This document shows positions 15,458 to 23,817 of a DNA stretch of 33,309 nt, in pieces. Source of the stretch: Blastocystis sp. Blastoise. Lineage: Eukaryota > Sar > Bigyra > Opalinata > Blastocystidae. Under the pieces are notes generated by a model. The model was not told the DNA's origin and did no database searches. It saw only the letters and a list, made by a program, of their open reading frames with translations. Location of the stretch: the NCBI GenBank assembly GCA_039096225.1, contig JBBPEB010000016.1:1-33309 (forward strand). The letters are read 5' to 3'. Made by a program: the position numbers and the translations under genes. Every line of letters starts with the position of its first letter. Within the stretch, counting starts at the first letter, position 1.

Positions 15458-16192
15458 ATGAATTTTAAATTTTTAAAAAAAGGATTTGCTAAAACAGGTG
15501 GTCGTAATACTCGTGGTAAAATCACTGTTTATCATAAAGGAGGGGGTAATAAAAAACTATATAGATTTATAGATTTTAAAAAAGATTTTTCACAAGCTAT
15601 TGTAAAAAAATTAGAATATGATCCTAATCGTACAGCCAATATTGCTCTTTTACAAGATCTAAAAACTTTAAAATATTCTTATATAGTAGCTCCTAAAGGT
15701 ATAAAAGTAGGTGATTTAATAACAAATCAATTTAATGTTACCGAATCAATTAATAATATAAATGGTACTTGTATGTATATTAAAGATATACCTTTAGGTG
15801 TATATATACATAATATAGAAATTGTACCAGGTAAAGGTGCTCAATTAGTTAGAAGTGCTGGTTGTTATGCTATGATAATTAAAAAAGAAGAAAATTATGC
15901 TATAATTAAATTAAATAACAAATTTTCTAAAAAAATATCTTTAAAATGTAAAGCTACTTTAGGAATTGTATCAAATAGTGAACATTACTTACAAATTATA
16001 GGAAAAGCTGGAAAATCTAGAGGAATGAATATTAGACCTACAGTAAGAGGTACTGCAATGAATCCTATTGATCATCCACATGGTGGTGGTGAAGGTAAAA
16101 CTTCAGGTGGTAGACCTTCAGTAACTCCATGGGGTATTATAACCAAAGGTAAAAAAACAAGAAAAAATAAATCACATAAATATGAAATATAA
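15458..16192 (+). CDS. rpl2: Ribosomal protein L2
   Basis: A 244-residue L2, the large-subunit protein closest to the peptidyl transferase centre. The N-terminal domain begins with AKTGGRNTRGKITVYHKGGG and RFIDFKKD, then KKLEYDPNRTANIALL (V..IEYDPNR.A.IALL). The C-terminal domain has PLGVYIHNIEIVPGKGAQLVRSAG and the signature GTAMNPIDHPHGGGEGKTSGG including the functionally key His of HPHGGG. It lacks about 30 N-terminal residues relative to bacteria. It starts the S10-operon-like run rpl2-rps19-rps3-rpl16; its last 11 bases overlap rps19. Confidence 0.98.
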   Translation: MNFKFLKKGFAKTGGRNTRGKITVYHKGGGNKKLYRFIDFKKDFSQAIVKKLEYDPNRTANIALLQDLKTLKYSYIVAPKGIKVGDLITNQFNVTESINNINGTCMYIKDIPLGVYIHNIEIVPGKGAQLVRSAGCYAMIIKKEENYAIIKLNNKFSKKISLKCKATLGIVSNSEHYLQIIGKAGKSRGMNIRPTVRGTAMNPIDHPHGGGEGKTSGGRPSVTPWGIITKGKKTRKNKSHKYEI

Positions 16193-16409
16193 AATTAATT
16201 ATATAGATTCAAATTTATTAAATAATAAAAAAACTAAAAAAACATATAGTAGAAGTAGTACTATAATTACTGATTTTTTAAATAACACTTTTTTAATTCA
16301 TAATGGTAAAGAATTTAAAAAATTAAAAATAAAAAGTGAATATTTACAAAATAAATTAGGTGATTATGTATTTACTAGAAAAAAATGTGTTCATAAAGCA
16401 AAAAAATAA
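16182..16409 (+). CDS. rps19: Ribosomal protein S19
   Basis: A 75-residue basic protein matching S19, partner of S13 in the small-subunit head. The blocks are KTYSRSSTIITDFLNNTFLIHNG (.TWSR.S.I.P.F+G....VHNG), KEFKKLKIKSEYLQNKLGDYVFTR (K.F..+.IT..MVGHKLGEFA.TR) and the terminal lysines. The N-terminus is short compared with bacteria. The start overlaps the end of rpl2 by 11 bases in another frame, and rps3 follows after 5 bases. Confidence 0.95.
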   Translation: MKYKINYIDSNLLNNKKTKKTYSRSSTIITDFLNNTFLIHNGKEFKKLKIKSEYLQNKLGDYVFTRKKCVHKAKK

Positions 16410-16414
16410 TCTAA

Positions 16415-17392
16415 ATGACAAGTAGAATAAATCAATTAAATTTTCATGTAAATAACAATAGAACTTGGGATTCTAAATGGTATTGTGCTTTAAATTATAA
16501 AAATAACTTAGTTGAAGATTTATATGTAAGAAAAACTATTGAAAATGTTTTTCAATCTTCTCTAAAAAATTCTAATATTATTGTAGATAAATGTATTATT
16601 TATAAATATAATAATAATTATGTAATATATGTTTATTTATTTTTTAATTATAAATTTTTTAAAAAAATAAATATATATGATTTTAATTTAAAAAAAAATA
16701 AAAAACAATATACTAAAAAAGGAAATTCAAAATTATATAAAAATACCAAATTAAATCTTATAAAAAAAAATTTTTATAATTATTATATAAATTCTAAAAA
16801 ATTAGAATGTATTCAAATATTAAATAATATATTATCTGAAAAAGTAAATGTACAATTTTATATAAAAAATATAGGTTTAAATTTTTTACCTAAACAAAAT
16901 GAACATTTAAAATTACATTTACAATTAAAAAATCAAAAAATACTTAGAAAATTTAAAAGAGTAAAATATTATAAAACATTAAATATGTTATTCTTAGCTT
17001 TAGCTTATAGTAAACATTTAAATAATTATTATATAAATGCACAAACTTTAGCTCAATTTATAAAAAATCAATTATTAAATATGAATGAAGGTAAAAAAGA
17101 TTATAAATTTAATTTTTATACTTTATTAAATTTAATTAATACTTTAGGATCATTTTATATAAATTTAGATACTAGTAATTTAAAAGGTATAAAATTACAT
17201 ATAAAAGGACGTTTTTTATTAAATAAAAGAAAACGTATCATTATATTAAATATAGGTACTATACCTTTAAATACAATAAATTATAACATAGATTATAGTC
17301 ATAAACAAATTGTAAAAAGTTCTGGTACTAGTAGTATAAAATTATGGATAAATAATTCAATTAAAAACAATGTTTCAATCAAAAAAAATTAA
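16415..17392 (+). CDS. rps3: Ribosomal protein S3
   Basis: A 325-residue, very basic, Asn/Lys-rich protein matching mitochondrial S3. The N-terminal end has INQLNFHVNNNRTWDSKWYC (+NP.+FR+....W.S.W). The centre (about residues 70-190) is expanded and low in complexity, as in many mitochondrial S3 proteins. The C-terminal domain is clear: LKGIKLHIKGRFLLNKRKRI (.GI+I...GR+...+.AR), GTIPLNTINYNIDYSHKQ (G.+PL.T....IDY) and SGTSSIKLWI (.G..GVKVWI). S3 lines the mRNA entry channel. Its last 23 bases overlap rpl16. Confidence 0.94.
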   Translation: MTSRINQLNFHVNNNRTWDSKWYCALNYKNNLVEDLYVRKTIENVFQSSLKNSNIIVDKCIIYKYNNNYVIYVYLFFNYKFFKKINIYDFNLKKNKKQYTKKGNSKLYKNTKLNLIKKNFYNYYINSKKLECIQILNNILSEKVNVQFYIKNIGLNFLPKQNEHLKLHLQLKNQKILRKFKRVKYYKTLNMLFLALAYSKHLNNYYINAQTLAQFIKNQLLNMNEGKKDYKFNFYTLLNLINTLGSFYINLDTSNLKGIKLHIKGRFLLNKRKRIIILNIGTIPLNTINYNIDYSHKQIVKSSGTSSIKLWINNSIKNNVSIKKN

Positions 17393-17783
17393 ATATAGAA
17401 AAATACAAAAAGGTACTTTAAAAAACATAAATACTCGTGGTTTAATTTTACAAAAAGGCGATTTTGGTATTAAAGCTTTAGATTATACTAGATTAAATGT
17501 ACAACAAATTCAAGCTACATTTAATGTTTTAGTAAAAACTTTAAAAAAAACAGGTATTATTTATGTAAATGTTTGTGCTGATACTCCTATAAGTAAAAAA
17601 CCTAATGGTGTTAGAATGGGTGGTGGTAAAGGTGAAACTGATAAATGGATTTATAAAGTAAGACCTGGAAAAATATTATTTGAAATAAGTAATGTTTCTA
17701 AAGATAAAGCTTATATTGCTTTAAAACAAGCTTCTGCTAAATTACCTATTAAAACAAAAATAGTTTATTTAAAAAAATATTAA
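17370..17783 (+). CDS. rpl16: Ribosomal protein L16
   Basis: A 137-residue protein of standard length for L16, near the A-site tRNA and 5S rRNA. Start KIKYRKIQKGTLKNINTRG (.TK+RK..+GR..G....G), then LQKGDFGIKALDYTRLNVQQIQA (FG.YGL+A.....+T..QIEA), TPISKKPNGVRMGGGKG (.P.T.KP.EVRMG.GKG) and the C-terminal WIYKVRPGKILFEI. The ATG at 17370 lies inside the rps3 end in another frame; the sequence homologous to L16 begins within a few residues of it, so the overlap is needed. tRNA-Leu follows after 6 bases. Confidence 0.97.
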   Translation: MFQSKKIKYRKIQKGTLKNINTRGLILQKGDFGIKALDYTRLNVQQIQATFNVLVKTLKKTGIIYVNVCADTPISKKPNGVRMGGGKGETDKWIYKVRPGKILFEISNVSKDKAYIALKQASAKLPIKTKIVYLKKY

Positions 17784-17789
17784 TTTAAA

Positions 17790-17863
17790 GTCAAAGTGGT
17801 GAAATTGGTATACACGTAAGTTTTAGAAACTTAATTTTAAGAGTTCAAGTCTCTTCTTTGATA
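17790..17863 (+). tRNA. trnL: tRNA-Leu (TAG)
   Basis: Plus-strand cloverleaf with acceptor GTCAAAG/CTTTGAT, anticodon stem TAAGT/ACTTA around loop TTTAGAA (anticodon TAG), T arm AAGAG/CTCTT. It reads CTN leucine codons. Its variable arm is unusually short for a leucine tRNA, unlike the TAA species at 624-705. Confidence 0.9.
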
Positions 17864-17883
17864 AAGTTGGTCTATCGTAGTTT

Positions 17884-19065
17884 ATGCTTAAAACTACGCA
17901 TTTAAAAAGTTTTACGATTAACTTCGGACCACAACATCCTGCAACTCATGGTGTTCTGCGTTTAGTTTTAGAATTACATGGTGAAATTGTAAGAAAAGCA
18001 GATCCTCATATAGGTTTTTTACATAGAGGTACTGAAAAATTAATAGAACATAAAACTTACTTACAAGCTTTACCTTATTTTGATCGTCTAGATTATATTG
18101 CTATGTTAGCAAATGAACATGGTTATGCTCTAGCTGTTGAAAAATTATTACAATGTAATGTTCCTAAAAGAGCTCAATATATTAGAGTAATTTTTGTAGA
18201 ACTTACTAGAATATTAAATCATTTAATTAGTATAGGTTCACATGCACTTGATATAGGTTCAACTACCGTTATTATATGGTTATTTGAAGAACGTGAAAAA
18301 ATATTTGAATTTTGTGAACGTTTAACTGGTGCAAGAATGCATGCTAATTTTATTAGACCAGGTGGAGTACGCCAAGACTTACCTTTAGGTTTATTAAGTG
18401 ATATATATATGTTTTGTACTACTTTTAGTGCTTCTATAGATGAAGTAGAAGAATTATTAACTAATAGTCGTATATGGAAAGAACGTTTAGTAGATATAGC
18501 TAAAATAACCAAACAAGAAGCTTGTGATTGGGGTTTTAGTGGTGTTATGTTAAGAAGTACTGGTGTTAATTGGGATTTAAGAAAAACTTTTCCTTATGAA
18601 ATTTATAATGAAGTAAATTTTCAAATTCCTGTAGGTACTAATGGTGATAACTATGATAGATATTTAATTAGACTTGAAGAAATGAGACAAAGTGTTTATA
18701 TTATTATGCAATGTATTAATCAAATACCTAATGGTCCTATTAAAGCTGATGATTATAAAATAAGTTTACCTTCAAAATTACAAATGAAAAGATCAATGGA
18801 AAGTTTAATTAGTCATTTTAAACTATTTTCAGAAGGTTTTGTAGTTCCTCAAGGTGAAGTTTATTCTACAATTGAAGCTCCAAAAGGTGAATTTGGTGTA
18901 TATATTGTATCAAATAATACAAACAAACCTTATAGATGCCATATTAAAGCACCTAGTTTCTTACATTTACAAGGTGTTGATTTTATGTCTAAAGGTCATT
19001 TAATTGCAGATATAGTTACTGTTATCGGTACTATAGATATAGACTTTGGTGAAATAGATAAATAA
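17884..19065 (+). CDS. nad7: NADH dehydrogenase subunit 7 (49 kDa)
   Basis: A 393-residue soluble subunit of complex I (NuoD family) that forms, with the PSST subunit, the site where quinone is reduced. The quinone-binding residues are present: His-22 in [10 protein letters not shown] and Tyr-71 in FDRLDY. Other blocks are [47 protein letters not shown], and the C-terminal [31 protein letters not shown] (GDVVAIIGT.DIVFGE.DR). Length is standard. Its hydrogenase-type metal ligands are absent, as in all complex I versions. It lies after tRNA-Leu with a 20-base leader. Confidence 0.98.
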   Translation: MLKTTHLKSFTINFGPQHPATHGVLRLVLELHGEIVRKADPHIGFLHRGTEKLIEHKTYLQALPYFDRLDYIAMLANEHGYALAVEKLLQCNVPKRAQYIRVIFVELTRILNHLISIGSHALDIGSTTVIIWLFEEREKIFEFCERLTGARMHANFIRPGGVRQDLPLGLLSDIYMFCTTFSASIDEVEELLTNSRIWKERLVDIAKITKQEACDWGFSGVMLRSTGVNWDLRKTFPYEIYNEVNFQIPVGTNGDNYDRYLIRLEEMRQSVYIIMQCINQIPNGPIKADDYKISLPSKLQMKRSMESLISHFKLFSEGFVVPQGEVYSTIEAPKGEFGVYIVSNNTNKPYRCHIKAPSFLHLQGVDFMSKGHLIADIVTVIGTIDIDFGEIDK

Positions 19066-19297
19066 TCCGAATACAATGTTCCTATTAAATTTAATCATCT
19101 ATACAATTATCTTTATATTTTATTTATATTAATTTCTTCGTTCTAATTCATAATTAAATATCTAACTTTCCATCTTAACATAAATATTTCTTGGCAAAAT
19201 CAAATATTTATACTAATCTAAATTTCAATAAACATATTGTGAAATTAAATTTTGTAATATTATTTTATCATAATTATATTAAATAACTAAAAAAATC
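19066..19297. other. Noncoding region downstream of nad7, with a hairpin
   Basis: A 232-base stretch, long for this compact genome. A short hydrophobic frame of 18 codons (19076-19132, MFLLNLIIYTIIFIFYLY) starts 10 bases after nad7 but is too short to call. A hairpin pairs AATTTCA at 19221-19227 with TGAAATT at 19240-19246, extended by ATA/TAT. No tRNA is visible. Possible roles are a structured noncoding RNA, a processing site, or gene remnants. Confidence 0.4.
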
Positions 19298-19384
19298 ATG
19301 AACTGGCCTGTATTTTTTACTGTAATAGCTATCCTAATAATATTTTTAATTGTATTATATTTTATAGATGAACATTATCTATAA
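19298..19384 (+). CDS. 28-codon single-helix membrane ORF
   Basis: A tiny frame with ATG at 19298 and TAA at 19382-19384. The product starts MNWPVFFTVIAILIIF and ends IDEHYL: a short polar N-terminus, one hydrophobic segment of about 18 residues, and an acidic C-terminal end. That is the layout of a single-pass membrane microprotein. It uses several C-containing codons (AAC, CCT, ATC) not forced by AT bias. I know no family that fits; it is not Atp8, Nad6 or TatA by sequence. Its AT-rich surroundings mean a chance frame is possible, though most chance frames here are not this cleanly amphipathic-free and hydrophobic. Confidence 0.4.
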   Translation: MNWPVFFTVIAILIIFLIVLYFIDEHYL

Positions 19385-19453
19385 TACAATTAAATAGAGT
19401 TTTAAAATTAAAAAAGAATTCTATTTGTTTTTAAAACAAAATCATAAAAAAAA
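19385..19453. repeat. Hairpin-forming spacer before the 163-codon ORF
   Basis: Two adjacent inverted repeats: AAATAGA (19392-19398) with TCTATTT (19420-19426), and TTTGTTTT (19424-19431) with AAAACAAA (19433-19440). They share bases, so only one can form at a time. Location suggests an RNA-processing or terminator-like signal. Confidence 0.4.
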
Positions 19454-19945
19454 ATGATGCTTTTATCTAAACAAATTGTTTATAAAAAAACTCAAATTTG
19501 TACATGTATAAGTCTTAATAGTGTAGTAGCTTATAGTACAAATTGTAAAAAACTAAAACGTTTTACAACTGGAGATTCAATTTTTGATAATTATAAATAT
19601 TTAGCTTTATATCATACTCCTTTAAATAGTAAACCGTTAATGCATACTTATAAAGTTAAATTTTTACCTACTTTAGATTATTTACGTGAAATTTATCCTG
19701 GATTAACAAATAATGTGACTATATTTTATACTAATGATAAATTAGAATTTGATAAATTTATACATAAATATTCTCAATCTTTACATATAATGATTGTATT
19801 TATTGAAAAACAATATATATGTTGTGATTTTAATCGTCTTAATATAAATTCATTTAGTGATTTTCTTAATTTTTATTTATTTTCTTATAAAAAAAGATTT
19901 TATACTTTAAAAAAATTAAGTGAAACTAAAAAAGTAGTTAAATAA
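19454..19945 (+). CDS. Unassigned ORF of 163 codons; possibly a divergent ribosomal protein L10
   Basis: A frame of 163 residues, basic, without clear membrane helices, occupying the space between the microprotein and the palindrome boundary. Notable segments are KYLALYHTPLNSK (about residues 49-61), LTNNVTIFYTNDKLEFDKFI (85-104) and LHIMIVFIEKQYICCDFNRLN. The middle pattern of a glycine/asparagine turn, a hydrophobic strand ending in YTND, then a helix resembles the core of L10-type proteins, but this rests on pattern memory and is weak. Length and charge fit a ribosomal protein, like the rpl2-rpl16 genes on the same strand. Two ATGs at the start (residues 1 and 2) are equivalent. The stop lies 5 bases before the repeat boundary. 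Real coding is likely given length. Confidence 0.75.
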   Translation: MMLLSKQIVYKKTQICTCISLNSVVAYSTNCKKLKRFTTGDSIFDNYKYLALYHTPLNSKPLMHTYKVKFLPTLDYLREIYPGLTNNVTIFYTNDKLEFDKFIHKYSQSLHIMIVFIEKQYICCDFNRLNINSFSDFLNFYLFSYKKRFYTLKKLSETKKVVK

Positions 19946-19949
19946 ATAT

Positions 19950-20276
19950 ATACCTTTTATAAGTATAATAATATTTGTAACTTTATTTGTAAATATATTA
20001 TTAGATAATAATATAATAACTATATTTACATCTGATAATGAAAATTTATTTAATTGGTTTTCAATTATCAATGAAATTAGTAATATTAAAGTTATAGGAC
20101 AAACTTTATTTACTAATTATGCTTTTTATTTTATTTTAGCTGGTTTTGTATTATTAATTGGTATAATGGGTTCTATTATTTTAAGTAGAAGAACCAATAA
20201 AAATATTAGAAGATATCAATTAGTATATCAACAATTATCTAGAAATATTGAAAATGCTGTATTTTTAATAGATTAA
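19950..20276 (+). pseudogene. nad6: NADH dehydrogenase subunit 6, 5'-truncated at the repeat boundary (arm A)
   Basis: An open frame of about 108 residues ending with TAA at 20274-20276. It matches the C-terminal half of Nad6 (NuoJ family): one helix (PFISIIIFVTLFVNILL), a polar loop, then NIKVIGQTLFTNYAFYFILA with GFVLLIGIMGSIILS, as in N...LG..LYT.Y...F.LAG..LL+A.+GA++L. Missing is the first half with three helices, including the YVGAIAVLF-type segment whose helix distortion drives complex I coupling. There is no ATG in frame upstream; TAG closes the frame at 19935-19937, so only non-ATG starts (for example ATA at 19950) remain. It may be a broken copy, with an intact gene outside the window, or be expressed in some unusual way. 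The C-terminal identity is confident. Confidence 0.85.
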
Positions 20277-20293
20277 TTTTATAATTTTCAATA

Positions 20294-20366
20294 GCGTTCT
20301 TAGCTTAATGGACAGAGTAACAGTCTTCTAAATTGTTTTGTATCAGTTCGATTCTGATAGAACGCT
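20294..20366 (+). tRNA. trnR: tRNA-Arg (TCT)
   Basis: Cloverleaf with acceptor GCGTTCT/AGAACGC, anticodon stem ACAGT/ATTGT around loop CTTCTAA (anticodon TCT), T loop TTCGATT. It reads AGA/AGG only, yet CGT codons occur in the genes here (for example in nad11), so another arginine tRNA must come from elsewhere. Confidence 0.93.
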
Positions 20367-20430
20367 TATAAGTTTTTGGGATTATTTTTTTAAATTATCC
20401 CATTAATATTTATATATATATTGGAGAAGG

Positions 20431-21245
20431 AAGAAATTTTAGAGTTTAATCCTGGCTCCGAATAAACGCTAGTAGTATGCTTGAACACATGCAAGTCGAA
20501 TGTTTTTTTGTTTTTTAAAAAGACATGGCGTACGGGTGAGTAAATGAAAAAATTTCTACCTAAAGGATCAATGGAATATTGAATATTTAAAGATTTTTTC
20601 GCCTTTAGATTAGTTTTTTCTAGGATTAGGTAGTTGGTAATGTAAAAGATTACCAAGCCAACAATCCTTAGCTGGTTTTTGCGAACGATCAGTCACATCG
20701 GAATTGAAATAAGGTCCGAACTCTAACGAGGCAGCAGTGAGGAATATTGGACAATGAACGAAAGTTTGATCCAGCAATACTACGTAAGTGATGAATGTTT
20801 TGTTACTGTAAAACTTAAATTATATTTAGGATTATGACCTTTATATAAGAAGTCCCGGCAAACTCTGTGCCAGCAGCCGCGGTAATACAGAGGGGGCGAG
20901 CGTTATTCGTATTTACTGGGCGTAAAGTGTTTTGAGACGATTTTTTAAGTTAAAAAGGAAATTCCAAAGCTTAACTTTGAAAGAATTTTTAATACTGAAA
21001 ATTTAGAGTTTATTACAGGATAATAGAATTTTTGACAGGAGGGGTGAAATCCAAAGATATCAAAAAGAATGCCATTTGGCGAAGGCAATTATCTAGTAAA
21101 AAACTGACGTTGATTAACGAAAGCATGGGGAGCAAATAGGATTCGATACCCTAGTAGTCCATGCTGTAAACTATGAATATTAATTATTGTAAATTTTTTT
21201 GCAGTAGTTTAGTTAACGTATTAATATTCCGCCTGGGAAGTAAAA

Positions 21246-21296
<51 letters not shown>

Positions 21297-21892
21297 ACAT
21301 GTGGTTTAATCCGATAACCCGCGTAAAATCTTACCAGTTCTTGACTTAATTTAGTTTTAACGTTATTATTTCAAAAAAATAATAATTATAAATTACAGGT
21401 GTTGCATGGCTGTCGTCAGCTCGTGTTGTGAAATGTTAAGTTCATTCTTTTAACGAGCGCAACCTCTTATTTAAATCACGATTTTAAAAAAGAAGTAAAT
21501 TATAATTACTTTAATTTAAAAGTTAAATTTAAATATATTATGAGATGAATGCCAAGTCATTATGACCCTTATGAACTGGGCTACACATGTGTTACAATGT
21601 TTTTAACAAAAAGATGCAATTATGAGAATAGGAGCAAATCTTTAAAGAAAAACAAAGTTCGGATTATAGATTGAAATTCATCTATATGAAGTTGGAATCG
21701 CTAGTAATCGTGCATTAGAACGGCACGGTGAATATGTACTTGAGCCTTGTACACACCGCCCGTCACATTAGAAAAATTATTTTTGTACGAAATATTGATA
21801 ATACAACATATTATTAATATTACTATAAAAATTTTGATTTTAATGAAGTCGTAACAAGGTAGCCGTATGGGAACATGTGGCTGGAATTATTA
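20431..21892 (+). rRNA. rrnS: Small subunit ribosomal RNA (arm A)
   Basis: A continuous bacterial-type SSU rRNA of about 1.46 kb. The 5' end is marked by AGAGTTTAATCCTGGCTC, the 530 loop by GTGCCAGCAGCCGCGGTAAT near 20868, followed by ATTAGATACCC-equivalent GATTCGATACCCTAGTAGTC, AAACTCAAAGGAATTGACGG near 21259, GAGCGCAACC near 21455, TACACACCGCCC near 21750, and the 3' helix GAAGTCGTAACAAGGTAGCC near 21845. Variable regions are shortened. Past the final helix the sequence runs GGCTGGAATTATTATA; the CCTCC anti-Shine-Dalgarno of bacteria is missing, so mRNA selection must work differently. Ends are placed by alignment to the bacterial molecule and may be off by some bases. Confidence 0.97.
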
Positions 21893-21917
21893 TATTTAAA
21901 AAAACTAAAGACTTATA

Positions 21918-21989
21918 AGGTAATTAACTCAATGGTAGAGTATTTCGCTTACAACGAAGAAGTTAATGGTTCAAGTCCATTATTACCTA
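21918..21989 (+). tRNA. trnV: tRNA-Val (TAC)
   Basis: Cloverleaf with acceptor AGGTAAT/ATTACCT, anticodon stem TTTCG/CGAAG around loop CTTACAA (anticodon TAC), T arm AATGG/CCATT. It lies between the two rRNAs, as expected for an rRNA transcription unit. Confidence 0.94.
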
Positions 21990-21990
21990 A

Positions 21991-22057
21991 ATCAAGGTGC
22001 TAGGTAGCTACTTAGGCTCATGCCCTAATTATTTAGGTTCAATCCCTAACCTTGATA
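21991..22057 (+). tRNA. trnM: tRNA with CAT anticodon and reduced D arm (copy type 3)
   Basis: A 67-base cloverleaf: acceptor ATCAAGG/CCTTGAT, anticodon stem TTAGG/CCTAA around loop CTCATGC, T arm TTAGG/CCTAA with loop TTCAATC. The D arm is cut to a 3-bp TAG/CTA stem with a 4-base loop. The G after the anticodon is also unusual. It starts one base after tRNA-Val. Role uncertain: Met, initiator Met, or ATA-reading Ile. Confidence 0.85.
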
Positions 22058-22065
22058 TAACATTA

Positions 22066-23786
22066 GCATTTAAGTACAAAGAGCATTAGAAGGATGCCTA
22101 GGTATTTATTTATGGACGTTTTATCGAAAATTTATGGCTAATTAATGTAATCATACCATAAGATTCCTGAGGGGAAACCTTTTCAAAATGAAAAGTTTTT
22201 TATACAAGAATAACTAAAATATAGTGAACTGAAACATCTAAGTAACTATAGAAAAGATATCAAACGAAATTTCGTAAGTAGTGGCGAACGAACACGAATC
22301 AGGCTCAAATTTTTATGAAATTTTATAGAATAAATCCAAAGATGGTATTAAAAGACCAGTTTCTATGAAATTAATAAATTGTATTAAGTAAAACGGAACA
22401 CGTGAAATTCTGTTTGAATATAGGGGGACCATCCTCTAAGCCTAAATAAAATAAATAACCGATAGTGAACAAGTACTGTGAAGGAAAGGTGAAAAAGCTT
22501 ATTTATATATTATAGTGAAATAGAACCTGAAATCTAATGCTCTATAACAATTGGAGCTTAAAATAGTGACAATGTACCTTTTGTATAATGGACCAGCAAC
22601 TTTATTAATTTAGCAAGCTTAATTCGATAGAAATAGGCGTAGTGAAAGCAAATTTAAATAAAATTTTAAGTTAAATTAATAAGACCCGAAATCAAGTGAT
22701 CTAACTATGAATAGGTTGACTTTAATGTAAAAGTTAAACGAAGACCGAACTCGTATCTGTTGCAAAAGATTGAGATGATTTGTGGTTAGGGGTGAAAGGC
22801 TAATCAAACTTGAAGATAGCTGGCTTTCTGCGAAATCTATTTAGGTAGAGTGTCAAAATTTAATATAATGGGGTAGAGAACTCGATAAAAAAGGGGGGCC
22901 ATTATGGTCTTACTAATTTTAATGAAACTTCAAATACATTATATATTAATTTTGGCAAACAGACTTTGAGTGCTAAGATTCAAAGTCGAGAGGGAAACAG
23001 CCCAGATTGTATGTTAAGGCCTCTAAATTTATTCTTATCGTATAAGGATTTATATAAATAATGACAACCAAAAGATAGGCTCAGAAGCAGCCATTCTTTA
23101 AAGAAAGCGTAATTGCTCATTGGTCTAGTTTATATATTCCGAAGATGTATAGAGACTAAAGAATAATGCCGAAACAGCAAATTTAATTTTAGATTAAATG
23201 GTAGCAGAACGTTTTGTATGCTTAAAAGTTAGAATTGAAAAATTTTAATTTAGTATCAAAAGTGATAATGCTGGTATAAGTAGAATAAACAATGTAACAA
23301 AACATTGTCGCCGAAAATCCAAGGTTTTTAAAATAAAAATAAAGTTTTTTATAATATACGGTCTCTAAGATAAATATGAGAATTTTTATTGATGAGTTAT
23401 ATTAATATATTTTTAAAAATTATGAATACAATTTTAAAAAATAGAGTATTGTTTTTATTTTTGTATTGATAGTTACGCGAAATAAATATTAATTCAAACC
23501 GTACTAAAACCGACACTGGTGGATTAGTAGAAAATACTAAGGCGTAGAGATAATCATAGCGAAGGAACTAGGCAAAATGACTTCGTAACTTCGGGAGAAG
23601 AAGTTCCTATAAATTAATTATTTATAGGAGGCACACAATAGGGGGTAGCGACTGTTTAATAAAAACACAAGACTATGCTAAATCGAAAGATGATGTATAT
23701 GGTCTGACATCTGCCAAATGCTGTGTAGTTAAATTCAAAAGTTAAATGCTTTTGATATAAACAGCAGTCAATGGCGGCCGTAACTC

Positions 23787-23817
<31 letters not shown>

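Noticed and set aside
18219-18512. 97-codon minus-strand frame inside nad7
   Set aside because: Antisense shadow of nad7.
19076-19132. 18-codon hydrophobic frame after nad7, considered as a possible nad6 5' piece
   Set aside because: Too short and lacks any Nad6 motif; hydrophobic frames arise easily in T-rich DNA.
20390-20656. 88-codon minus-strand frame (and mirror copy at 32603-32869)
   Set aside because: Lies across the 5' end of the SSU rRNA; chance frame.
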